58,004 nt of DNA from Phoronis australis (Eukaryota; Phoronida; Phoronidae), in the NCBI GenBank assembly GCA_002633005.1, contig NMRA01001068.1, forward strand, positions 2,567-60,570. Direction: 5' to 3'. Every line of letters starts with the position of its first letter. Position 1 is the stretch's first letter. Position numbers and translations under genes: made by a program. The notes under the pieces are model-generated. The model searched no databases, was not told where the DNA came from, and was given only the letters and a program-made list of their open reading frames with translations. Shown here piece by piece: positions 10,795-22,500 of the stretch.

Positions 10795-12458
10795 TTTATG
10801 CGCCCACATATTTATATGTGGACGCATTATGCCGTCATCTCTGTCCGTCCGTCCGGGCGGCGTCCGTCCGGCGTCCGGCGTCTGGCGTCCGGCGTCCGCT
10901 GCTCTATCTCCAAAACCCTTTGACATACGTTCATGAAATTTGGCACATATGTTCCATTCATGAATGGGACGGCATGTGCGAACTTTCGGACGGATCCGAC
11001 TACCGGTGTGCCCCCTAGTGGCAATTTTATTTTTTTACGCTTACCTTTGTATCTTCAAAAGTCCTGAACGGATTTTCATGAAATTTGGTATGTAGGCACC
11101 TAGTAGTGAGATGACGCTATCCTGCCGTTTTCAGATGGATTCGACATAGTTTGCGCCACCTAGTGGCCATTTTTAGTGTTTTCGAGTCTGTTTTTGTGCG
11201 TCCACCCCTCTATCAACCAAACCGCTCAAAGGATGATTGTGAAAATTGGCATGTATATGCTTACTATGTAGAGGACGGTTGACGATGATTTTCCGACGAT
11301 TTCGACTACTGTGGCGCCTCCTAGTGGCAGTTTTGTTTTTTTAGCGCCTATGGCTGTATCTCCTAAACCNNNNNNNNNNNNNNNNNNNNNNNNNNNNNNN
11401 NNNNNNNNNNNNNNNNNNNNNNNNNNNNNNNNNNNNNNNNNNNNNNNNNNNNNNNNNNNNNNNNNNNNNNNNNNNNNNNNNNNNNNNNNNNNNNNNNNNN
11501 NNNNNNNNNNNNNNNNNNNNNNNNNNNNNNNNNNNNNNNNNNNNNNNNNNNNNNNNNNNNNNNNNNNNNNNNNNNNNNNNNNNNNNNNNNNNNNNNNNNN
11601 NNNNNNNNNNNNNNNNNNNNNNNNNNNNNNNNNNNNNNNNNNNNNNNNNNNNNNNNNNNNNNNNNNNNNNNNNNNNNNNNNNNNNNNNNNNNNNNNNNNN
11701 NNNNNNNNNNNNNNNNNNNNNNNNNNNNNNNNNNNNNNNNNNNNNNNNNNNNNNNNNNNNNNNNNNNNNNNNNNNNNNNNNNNNNNNNNNNNNNNNNNNN
11801 NNNNNNNNNNNNNNNNNNNNNNNNNNNNNNNNNNNNNNNNNNNNNNNNNNNNNNNNNNNNNNNNNNNNNNNNNNNNNNNNNNNNNNNNNNNNNNNNNNNN
11901 NNNNNNNNNNNNNNNNNNNNNNNNNNNNNNNNNNNNNNNNNNNNNNNNNNNNNNNNNNNNNNNNNNNNNNNNNNNNNNNNNNNNNNNNNNNNNNNNNNNN
12001 NNNNNNNNNNNNNNNNNNNNNNNNNNNNNNNNNNNNNNNNNNNNNNNNNNNNNNNNNNNNNNNNNNNNNNNNNNNNNNNNNNNNNNNNNNNNNNNTCTTC
12101 AGGTGTGTACTTTGTGTTACTTCGTGACTATGAAGGAAAAGTTCCAAGTAGAAATTTGTTTCTGGCATTCTAATGCTGTGCTAATCTCGTATGTTGGTAA
12201 ATTTGTTTTTAATTCTATGTTTCTGTGGTGCTTTAAGCAACTGGTGTATGGGATGTGCTTGTATTATGAAGATTACTCACATTTTGCCCCTAGCCTATTG
12301 AGGAGACAAGGACCATGCCTTTCCATTTTGCAAAGTACAACATACTACATATATGCCCTCTACTGGCCAGTTTATGGTACCAATAAACAACCCTAGAAGG
12401 ATACCGTATGCGGTGCAATTGTGGGCGCATTTCAACGCTCTGCGTTGCTCTTGTTAGA
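10795..12458 (+). repeat. Modular CTAGTGGC repeat, copy 3 (contains gap)
   Basis: It opens with the hairpin ATGCGCCCACATA / TATGTGGACGCAT and a GTCCGTCC / GGCGTCCG tract. Modules follow at about 145-bp spacing, each with a TCATGAAATTTGG-like phrase and CCTAGTGGC near 11015, 11160 and 11322. An N run interrupts it. The 3' block (12100-12458) is nearly identical to 54705-55052 and ends GTGGGCGCATTTCAACGC, which mirrors the start. Confidence 0.85.
11370..12095. other. Assembly gap (726 N)
   Basis: The N run falls inside modular repeat copy 3. The matching interval in copy 4 (about 54076-54705) suggests that roughly 630 bp of repeat modules fills the gap, with no gene lost. Confidence 0.95.
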
Positions 12459-12888
12459 AATTGAAACAAGTCTCTTGAACTGAGACCTGTACAAAATCAA
12501 TTGTATTTGCATCCGAGTTGCCGCATGGTTACCTCTGCGGAAATACTGTTTTTTCGTTCACTTTCAGCTAATTCAGAATGACTACCTGCAAAATTGATGA
12601 AATTTCCGTGCTGCATTGACACAGAAAAGGTGAATCTTTTTCTATCTCTCTGTCCGTAGCGATTCAGAAGTTGATGTCGGTGACCGGACATTTAGTTGAC
12701 GTTTAAAGCTAAATTTGGCTGTTTAGCTGGTTAAAAATTGAAAATCGAATTAGCACTTGTACAAAAAGATCGGTCACATAACATTCCGTACCCTGATAGG
12801 ATTCTATTTTCGTTACCAAAAAGGACATTGAAACCATCCGGTAACGACGGAAGAAAATGTTCATTGCTAATTGGAAAATGGCGCGTGC

Positions 12889-13115
12889 ACGCATGTGCGC
12901 ACCCAGCCTACATTATAGGGGGGCTCGAATTTTGCGGTATGCGGACATTTTACTGAAAAAAATCAGCGAGAACTAAAAAAAACGGGGCCACTTGGTCCAG
13001 GCCTACGAATTGTGCATCCCCGCCGAATTCCTGTGGTCTTTGTGGACTTTTTCATTCACTGAGGCGGACCTTTTTGCCCAAACCGCTCGTTCGAGCCCCC
13101 CCCCTGGGTGCGCCC
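12889..13115 (+). mobile_element. MITE-like element, family B, copy 1
   Basis: It begins GTGCGCACCCAGCCT and ends CCTGGGTGCGCCC, short inverted ends. Inside are GGGGGCTCGAATTTTG, GCGGAC-TTTTACTG and GAGGCGGAC. A second copy is at 38790-39052. No coding capacity. Confidence 0.6.
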
Positions 13116-13119
13116 ATGG

Positions 13120-13915
13120 TACGCACTGTCCGTGACTTCAGTTGATAACGAAAGTAGAGCCCTACCACGGTAAGGAATATTATGTGACCGATTTTATGAG
13201 AGTAAAAGTCCTAAGTATAATTTCAATTTTTAACCAGCAATACAAGACGAAATGCAGCTTTACGCGTTCTCAAAACAAATTATCATGTGGTACATACTTG
13301 TTATTTATTATGGTGACATGGATGCGTCACAGAATACTACGAAAAAACAAATAAGCTTTATAATGTACAACACATCCCCAGCCTCCTGGGCTCACAAGTC
13401 ACCTGATACCAGTACAAGAATTTATTTTAAAGGGTTGTTTTACCCTACAATTGCATACAAAAAACTTTGAGCTTTTCATCATCTGGGAAATGTAAACACT
13501 CAAATACACAATCTTCACCCGACAAAAACTTCCACCTACGCATAACCTTTAGACAATAAAACAGATTCACATTACCAGTAATCTGGCATAAATATAAAAT
13601 ACATACACACACGGGACGAATAACGAGACACCGACGACAAAAACATCGATTGCCATATAACCCGCATGCATAAAGGCACAGTTACGATCCCCGAAGGTCA
13701 TTGCAAGCGTGCAACGTATCGGGGTCTATGATATTTAGGAAACGCGATTTGCTGCAACAATACATCTGTTAAGCAATGTGTACACCAGGACAAATTTGAC
13801 AACAAGCCTTTTTCAATGGGTTTAACATCGCAAATATTTACGTTTATAATCTCAGCTGTGAACTTTCTTAATTAAACTTGACAGCATATGGTAAGTGTTT
13901 CTTTTTCTGTGGTGA
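13120..13915. other. Intergenic, nothing recognised
   Basis: No supportable exon or repeat; only short AT-rich frames. Confidence 0.45.
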
Positions 13916-14016
13916 CGTCAGAGGGTAGGCACCGGGATAGCCTCTAGCCCTCCTTCTAGTATCGCATGCAATGTAAATTTGGAGATGCAACCAAGTTCGT
14001 GCTGGTTACACACTCT

Positions 14017-15018
14017 TCAATCTTTTCCCCTGATACGAGTCTTTGCTGCATCTCCGTATTGCCATCCTCGCTCTATGAGGCGCTTTGTTGCCCATCTCTC
14101 CTGCTGTTGTACAATCTCGGCATCTGTAAGCGATTCCCGCACTTTGGAGATTACATCTGCTGGTGTGAGGAGCAGGTTGGCAATCGGTTCTGCGACGCCT
14201 GCAAGCTCATCCGCCTTGACGTTGAATGAGATGCCACAGTGTCCTGGTATATAAACACTGGTGAAGAGACCATTAATAGAGCTGAACAGAGGGATCCAGG
14301 AATCTTTCACGTGACCAGTGTTTAGCCTGTTAATGAGGCTGAAGGAGTAAGTAAGTAGAAATGATCTGTCTGCAGGTGTTGTGTTGTGTCAGAGAGCCAG
14401 ACTAGGGCGTCTTCATATGCTTCACATTCAGCTCTAAAAGATTTTCCAACCGGGGCTGTTGACCATTCGAAGAGACGTTGACCCTCGCGAGTCCAAGCAA
14501 CTGCTGCCCAAGCCGTAGTGTCATCTCTTAGTGAGCCCTCCGTTGCAACAATGATTGTGGGAGCTTGTTCTTCACGCCATTCCAATACAGTTGCTTGGTT
14601 GATACAGTCAGCTCATTCCCGCCAATGACGGCCTCCAATCTCCATGGTGTTGATCAAAGTTTGTCGCTTTGGACCACTTTATCCTGTTGATGTTCTCCAC
14701 TGGACATACCTCTTCGACAAGCTCCCTAGCTCCGATAACCCATGATTTAACAGCTTTCAGCCTCAGTGCAGTGTGCTCATCACTATGCTCTCTCAGGTCC
14801 AGGTACAGAGGATGTGAGTTGGTTGTAGCTGCCTTTAGAAATGCTTGGGCTGCTAGTGTCTTCTGTTTAGTACGGATGCTATTGATACCTAACCAGTATT
14901 GGAGACTGTCTACCGGAGTGGGTCTAGTTGCACTGGTTACTATCCTCATGGCCTGGTTTTGAATCCTCTGTAGACGTATTTCGATGAGAACACTTCGTAG
15001 AAGCTTGTTAAGATACAA
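14017..15018 (-). pseudogene. 5'-truncated non-LTR retrotransposon (RT tail plus RNase H), broken
   Basis: Read on the minus strand, three frames follow each other. 15018-14608 has RIQNQAMRIVTSATRPTP, the C-terminal part of a LINE reverse transcriptase. 14585-14322 has IIVATEGSL and FRAECEAYEDALVWLSD, the RNase H N-half. 14310-14017 has YIPGHCGISFNVKADELAG, the RNase H C-half (HCGxxxN..AD). The first acidic RNase H residue, normally D in DGS, is E. The frames are broken by stops or shifts and the RT catalytic core is absent, so this is a dead 5'-truncated copy. RNase H suggests an I/R1/Jockey-type clade. Confidence 0.8.
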
Positions 15019-15059
15019 AAACAGCCTCTCAAATAAGGCGCCAATATTGATTTTAGATT

Positions 15060-16429
15060 GAATTCTATTTTCAAAATGACACTTTATTTAAACACATCAC
15101 CAGACGAGAGGAGTGGTTCGTACTTTACGGAAATGAAGAATTCTATAATTTAATATTCCAGTCTTATGTAGAACTCACTTCAACCTTAATGGCTAGCAGA
15201 CCCTGCGTACGAGAGTACTTGCCAAACACTCGTCTTTCACATGCGTGATTTTACGTGGTCTTTCACGATCTTGCTTCAATTTTTCACGGGTCTCCTGTGT
15301 CCACCGAACGCACCTTTAATGCCAGCATTAACTTTCAAATCCTGGCAGAACGTAGCTAACGACAAGAATTTCGCTTAAAGGTCACAAAAACGAGAAATTA
15401 AATTCATTACACTTTCCCCAGAAAGTGCTTTCAAATAGAACCTCCTGTAATATAATAAAAATAAATAACACATCACAAAATAACAATAGGCTGACAAAAT
15501 CTGAGCGTGTAAAAAGAATAAAATATACCTACTACGGTCTTCTTGTATATGTGTCCAAAGATGGCGCGGTTTGTGATGGTGATTATGTACTGGTGCAATC
15601 ATTAATTGACCCCTGACTCTACATAAAGAATCCGGGTCAAACCTTCAAGCATTGTGGGAGACTTGAGTTTCATAAAACAATACTAAAGAAAAATAAGTCT
15701 TTTTAATATGAGAATAGAAGGTTGTTCACAGCTTGGGAGCGTCCGTGTTTCGGCCGGATGTTCTATACCTGAATGTATGCCTACGTTCATTAGGGATAGT
15801 TTCTTGCTAGGTTGGAGAGATCACTCAAGTCTTTGGGAGATATCACCATGCATTACAGACCACGCCCATGATTTCGCCAGCTTTCAGTCGTTATGAAGCG
15901 TATCCCAATTAGGTTGTGGCGCTTGCCTCAACTATAGTGAATTTCAAGCTCCCCCTCTAGTATTCACTGTACACGCAAAATGACGAAATACATGAACCGT
16001 TTCCCCACCATAACGAGGTTGTTTAGTGACCCTTGTACTCAGTCGTCATGACCGGGAATTCCTCCTGGGCTCAGTCGTCATGACGGAGAATTTCGGGTAA
16101 TTTTGATTATTTTTTGCCTGGACTTCAATTTTGCAACGGCGGCCAGACCTAATCTGGTGTCTCCTAACATATATCAGTGTGGGAGGCTCTCGATGGTTCC
16201 AACACCAAGATGATGATTCACAGCATTCTTGGCACACCTTTGTTTCCAAGCCGCCATTTTACCCGACAAACAACATGTTTGTTTGTCGACTTTTCGCAAG
16301 GTGACGGAGCTTGCGTTAGGTCAATTACTTCCGTAGGCGTTACGCTGGTAGTGTGATTTTTTCTTTTAACCGTCTTGCACAGGTAGCATATCCCCTAGCT
16401 GTTACTGATGCTATGTTAGTATGACAACA
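15060..16429. other. Intergenic between LINE fragment and channel 3' end
   Basis: It contains a short direct repeat (CTCAGTCGTCATGACGG-like, twice near 16040-16085) and otherwise nothing recognised. The 3' UTR of the minus-strand channel gene must start here, but I see no AATAAA close to the stop on that strand. Confidence 0.4.
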
Positions 16430-16585
16430 CTAGCGGCTCGATACCCTGGATCCGGACTTGAACAGGCGACCACAGCCAAATATGATCACGTCTATGAATA
16501 GTTCCAAAACTTGCAGTAGCAAGAACAGTGATGCACCCAGCCACAGACCGATTTGACCTCCGAGATCTGAGATGAGCGATAAATT
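16430..16585 (-). CDS. Channel exon 12: TM2, selectivity filter, stop
   Basis: The minus-strand acceptor is cgttttag and the exon starts at phase 0. It reads NLSLISDLGGQIGLWLGAS, then LFLLLQVLELFIDVI and a short basic tail ending SSR. TAG is at 16432-16430. An alternative acceptor (ctcatctcag, 14 bases further in) would break the frame with exon 11. Confidence 0.9.
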   Translation of the reverse strand, partial: NLSLISDLGGQIGLWLGASLFLLLQVLELFIDVIIFGCGRLFKSGSRVSSR

Positions 16586-19500
16586 CTAAAACGAAAAATG
16601 TATTAAGCCAGTTAAGATACAACAATTAATTAAACACACTTGAAATCTGCCGTTTATAGAGTCTCCGCTAGCAGAGCGTTTGCCTGCCACCGTAGGCAGA
16701 GGCGGATCTACGGGGGGATCAGGGGGTTCAACCCCCCTCGGGACAGGATCAAATATAAAAATTGAAAAAAAAATCGCCAGAAAAACGAAATCAGCGACTA
16801 AAAACCACAAAAAATCTTACACGGGAGGAAAACCCTCTCCCGACCTTCCTTCCCCTCGGTGCTACGCGCCTCGGATTCGCTCGAATCCTAACCCCTCCCT
16901 CTTGCCGAAAACGTAGATCTGCCACTGGAAGGGGTTGCAGGTTCGAATTAGGTTGATCTCAGAAATCACTTTTTTGCCAATAATGTCTCTTTAGGCCATG
17001 TTCTGGGGGCGAGGGGTACTACCACTTTGTGGCCATGTTCTGGGGTACTACCACTTTGTGGCCATGTTCTGGGGTACTACCGCTTTGTGACTGTATTCCA
17101 TCTAACTACTTACCGTGTATTTTGGCGACTCGTATATATACTGGTAATTAAGTGTGTCGTAATATATCTCCACTTTCAGTAAGTTCCTTGAGAGCGTGGT
17201 GTTCAGAATATCATTCCGGTTCAAACTGCTATAGCTGCTCCTCAGCGTTGGTTCGTACAACTTGGATGGCCATGGCGAAATGGTCACAGTTGCTTGGTAA
17301 TCCGATTCACTGAAAATATACAACAGTACAGTGCAAATGACACGCCCGTTACTTGCTACTAAACGTATTTTAAAAGACCTTCGTTTTACGAACAAGACCA
17401 AAAATTATGGACATTTGAATTTCGGCGATTGTGCTTGGCTCTTAGTTTTGTCACAGTTTTGCGCTATTGACAATAATTGCCACTGTTTTGCGCTATTGAC
17501 AATAATTGTCACTGTTTTGCGCTATTGACAATAATTGTCTTCCCACGAGCAGAAATTAATTACATTGATACGTAAAGACTTCTAGTTAAAGTCGATGTCA
17601 AATTTCAGAACTGATTAAATATTTAAAGAAGAATTTCGCAAATTCTGCAGCTAAAGATCTCACCGAAGGCAAGAGATTCAAGACACATAAACTGCCATCT
17701 TTAAAAAAAAAAATGTTTTACGCCTGATCATTCGAAACGAAGTTCGTCCATTTCGGTGTGACGTCATCGTGTACATTACTACGTGAGATCATACATTTTA
17801 GACTGTTGTTGTTGCGGGGAACTTGTAATAATTTGAACTCATTATCCGACTGTAATGTATTTGAATGGAACATCGGTTAACACACAGAATCAAAGGGCCA
17901 GAATGGACTAGTAGTTATTCAAATACACATGAAGGACACTGACTTCAAGGAACCGGCCCGAATAGATTTATTGTTTCTGCCGCTAAGATTGCCAATGAAA
18001 ACTTGAAGTTTATAATTTTCGATGGACGTCGATGTTCGTGGCTTTGTATCCAATTTGTTACAACAAATCATAACATTCGGACCTGTGACAATTTGGGCCT
18101 GTGCAGAGCTTTACTAGAAGAGAGATTGTCATGGTACAGTAGCAAAACGATAGATTCCAGAACAATCACATAATCAGTTTGCAGATAGACAAAGTTGAAG
18201 TCGATTTGTCGACGTACTTACGAGCATGGAATGGGACAGTCGCACGTTATGTTATTCGACGCGTACAGCTTCAGAACCCGACTGACGCAAGCTTCTGCAA
18301 AACAATTCCTAATATGACGACTTTGTTAATGTTTACAACTCATTTCGATTACAGTAGAGCCCTCGTTACTACTCGGCCATTTCCGGTGGCGGTAAATAAT
18401 TTGGTAAGTAGGCCATCGTCAAAATGGGGCAGATTGTGTCTCCCAACATTAAGTCAGTAAACATATTCAGCTTTTATTTAACGGACAGGCATGGGTTTCA
18501 ATATACCTTTCATAATCATATTCAATCCATGTTTAAACGGAATTAACCACGTCTTCAGAAAGCATATTTCCACTCTGCATATTTAAACTCAAATGAAAAC
18601 CCTATTTCCTCATCCACCTGTAATTTCTTGGATAAAATGTAAAGGTTTAAAAAATTATTTATTTAGAGCAAATATGGACTATGAAAACCAAACTGACAAA
18701 CTATTGGCAATACACAATGTAATAAATCTACATGCAAAATGTGTAACTTTATCAACGATAATACTGTCTTCCTTTCAGTCTTCTCAAACCAATGAACACT
18801 TCGAAATAAAACATTATTCTAACTGCACTACCAACAGTATCATTTACTTAATAACATGTAGAAAATGTTCCATTCAATATGTAGGACAAACTCAAAGTAA
18901 TCGACAAACTCGGTTTCGCAATCAAAGACTTAACATAATACATAAAAACATTTCTGATACTATAGGTAATCATTTCAATTCCAAAAAACATAATCTACAA
19001 GATCTTTCTGTACAAATAATAGAGAAACTCCAATATCCCAGCACCTCTCACAGGCTCAAAAGAGAACAATTTTGGATAGATAAGCTTAACACACTTGAAC
19101 CTAATGGATTGAACATAAAGACAGGCTCGTAGCCAGCAATGCTCAGGGGGTGGTTCGAATTTCTGGAACGGTGGACCTTTGCGGATATTTTGGCAAAGGT
19201 CGACACTGTAGAATTTTCGGTAAGGCCCTTGACGCAGCTTCACTAGGGGGGAATCTATATACACAACGACGACTCTCAACTCTATATTCCCAACTGATCG
19301 GATGGAATTCGTAATACCAGAAATGAGGATGCCCTGACGGTTGCTCACAAACAACGGGACCCAAATTCGGATGTAATGTGGTCCAGAAAGAGAATTTCCC
19401 CGCATTACCCCCTGCCAAACTTTCAAACCGGGCGTGCTTAAATGAGTTACATCTCATAACATACTCTGTTTGAAATATTTAATCGAAGCATGATCGACTT

Positions 19501-22500
19501 GAATATTTTGATCTGGTTGTATTTTGCGTGTTACTTAACTTGCTTACATCTCTGGAAATGGGAACAGCCCAGTATTAGTTCACTTCTCTGAAGGTTCATT
19601 ATTCCGAAGGTTCACTACTCCGAAAAGATCTAAAATTTCGGACTTGGGTGTATCAGACGTCCCCTTTTACCTGCAGAAATAAACGACACTTCGGTTATTA
19701 GATGCACTAGGTGGTGTACCTATGCTCAAAAGCGACCGGATTTCATGCGCATGGGAAATTGCCCGCATGTTTTTCGAATACGGAAAATGAGTACGTACTT
19801 GAATTTTTAAAAGATTAAGAAGTAGGAATATTGATGAATTATCAACCACGATACATTCATCAAATCCATGCAAGGTCGCATCATTTCACAGCGTGACTGA
19901 GCAAGTTCTAGGGCTGCTTCCCCTCAAACTCACCCATCGGAACCACGCGCATGGCCGGGTCGAAACTAAATGTAGTTGGTAGGCCACCCTGTCCCTGCCA
20001 GTCTTCACGAAGTCGGAGAGTCCCATTCAGTCGTCTTAAATTTAAAACCGCCGCTATTGGTCGCTGAAGTCCTGACCTGATGCTGTCCCTGAGACTGAAT
20101 GAGTCGTTAGTTAGATTGAAGATTCACGATTGGCAGTGATTGGAACTGAGCTCATTTGTAAACAATGTAATCAATGTTTTAAGAACTATTCAACTTTTGT
20201 ACACCCTTTAAATAGTTACTAAATGGGCACAAATACAATACTTTTTTCATGTCAGTTCCGACTCGTTAGCAGACAAGGTAGAGTAATGAACTGTCGGAGT
20301 TGTGGTTTCGAATTGTGGACATTCGAACTAGAGTGAACTTTCGAAGGTAGCGAACCTTCGCAGTAACTTCGGAATAGTGGACTTTCGGAGTGATGAACAT
20401 TCGGAATAGTGACATGTAACCTTGGAAATCTTTTCCATTAAGTTTTTTGCTCGTATGACGCCTGCAAGGCTGTTCGCCATTGGCACTGATTGACTAGAGA
20501 AGACTTTCTTCATTGACCAAAGTTTTTATTAGGTCTAGACCTACTTTTCCCTAATAATATGAACACGTTCGTCGGGGTTTTCTTAGTGCAAGAAAATACG
20601 GTAGTACATGGGGATGCTGCACTGAAAAAAGTGAGAGCTATATCCCCCTGTGGTGCACCGCCCCCCGCCCCCCCCCTCCCTTCATAGACCATGGGCGGCG
20701 CAGCACTGAAAAAAGTGGGGACTATAGCCCTCCAACCCCCTATGGTGCGCCGCTCATGTACTTAAATGTCTGATTTTTAAGCAACGACGGAGGACTGCCT
20801 ATAGTGAATTTAATTATCATAGGCGTGTACTGAATTTAAAAGAATGGAAACGCACACACGTGTATACGCATGCATGTCATCCACCAATCCACAACCAAAG
20901 TGGCCGGAAATTTGAAAATGTCTGCACTTTACCGTACTCTGTCACTATCAAAATAGAAGATAAACCTACTTTTTGCTATTTTGTTTCTTGGTCGATTTTA
21001 AGACGTCCACACGGAACTACCTTTTGGGAGCTCTCTCGCTGCTATATGCGGTAGCCTATTAAGGTATGGACATTAACTTCTAGACTCCCGTGTTACCCTA
21101 TGTTGTAGCTACCAAGCGCGTTTAATGACGATGAATAAAATAAAGCATCCCCTAATCGTCTGCACGATCCTACCATCAAACATCATTCGCACGAAGTTGA
21201 ACGGGTACGGCCCGATGTGAACTAAATTCAAAATTATTAGTGACTTAGTTGATGATTGTAGTTAGTAGTACCAGTAAATGCAACAATTTTGTTGTTGTTG
21301 TCTATCTATGTCCCATCTTTAACGGATAGGTCGAACACCCCCCCCCCCCNCCCCCCCCCCCCTCTGGCTACGGACCTGTTAAATCATATCCTTAAATTAC
21401 TTTTTTCTCAACAATTTATCGTTTTCATTACGCCAAATATCAGATGTCATTTGTCATATCGATATCGTGTTTGATTTTAGTTTATTTCTATTTCTGTAGA
21501 CAAAGGATGTTATTATCAGAGGCCACTTGAGTTTATCTGTTCCTCGATCGCAAATGACGTCACTCAGTACGAAACCATATATAAGAAACATCGGGAAATT
21601 CGAGAACCTGTGGTTATTATATCCGAAAATTTTAGTGATCCATTTTGAATGTTTTATTTACGTATATTTATTCTACTTTTCGACACACAGGTGTATCCTT
21701 TAGAGGATCTGGATCGCCTCTTTTAGTTTCAGATTTATTTTCAACGTTATTTTCCAATATACCAAATGATTTTGGTGATTCCGGCGTTTAAATATCACTT
21801 ACAAGTTTCTCAGCGCGTTCTCAAATCAAACAGGGGCCTGTTCCAAGAAACTGACTTAAGTTCATTTTTGACTTAAGTTTAAGATTTGTCTCAACTTCCA
21901 AACTTTGACACTTCCACATTCCGTAAGTCAAAATTAAGACAATATTTACGTCAAACACTTAAGTCAAACTTAAGATCGCTTCCTTGAATTGATTTTGAGA
22001 CAAATTTAACTTTTATTTTAAAATTTACTAAAATTTAAGATTTGTCTTAGCTTAGTCAGTTTTGTTAGAACGGGCCCCAGATTTACAAAACAAATATGTA
22101 TTATTGAGATATTTTCCTAGGTCTCAGAAATTTTGACATTTTCAATGAATTTCCATTGAAAATGCTAAACTTTCTGTACTTTCATAGCAATTTAAACCAT
22201 ATATATGCCGGCCTTTAAGGTAGGAGGATCTTCAGAGACATCACAAACATTTCCTTCAGTCACCCTCAATTCTTTGGACCCGGCCGGTCTTCATAGCTCG
22301 GTCTCAGTCCGGGTGATGCACTTTGCAATCCCTGTACCTGGTTGCATGAAACAGTCCCAAATAGGGATTCTAATATTTTTTTCTATCATTTTATCTTTAT
22401 TGTGAGCTCTTTGAAAATTTCTACTGACAAAACTAAAATTGAGCCCATTATTAAGTCATAATAATTCGTGACCTTGTCCTTAAGTTAGGTGCGTTGCAAT

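Noticed and set aside
11311-12396. 361-codon open frame
   Set aside because: Most of it is the N run; the readable ends are modular repeat sequence.
20860-21054. Plus-strand frame with HPPIHNQSGRKFENVCTLPY
   Set aside because: Short, no domain, no splice partner; lies antisense in a channel intron.
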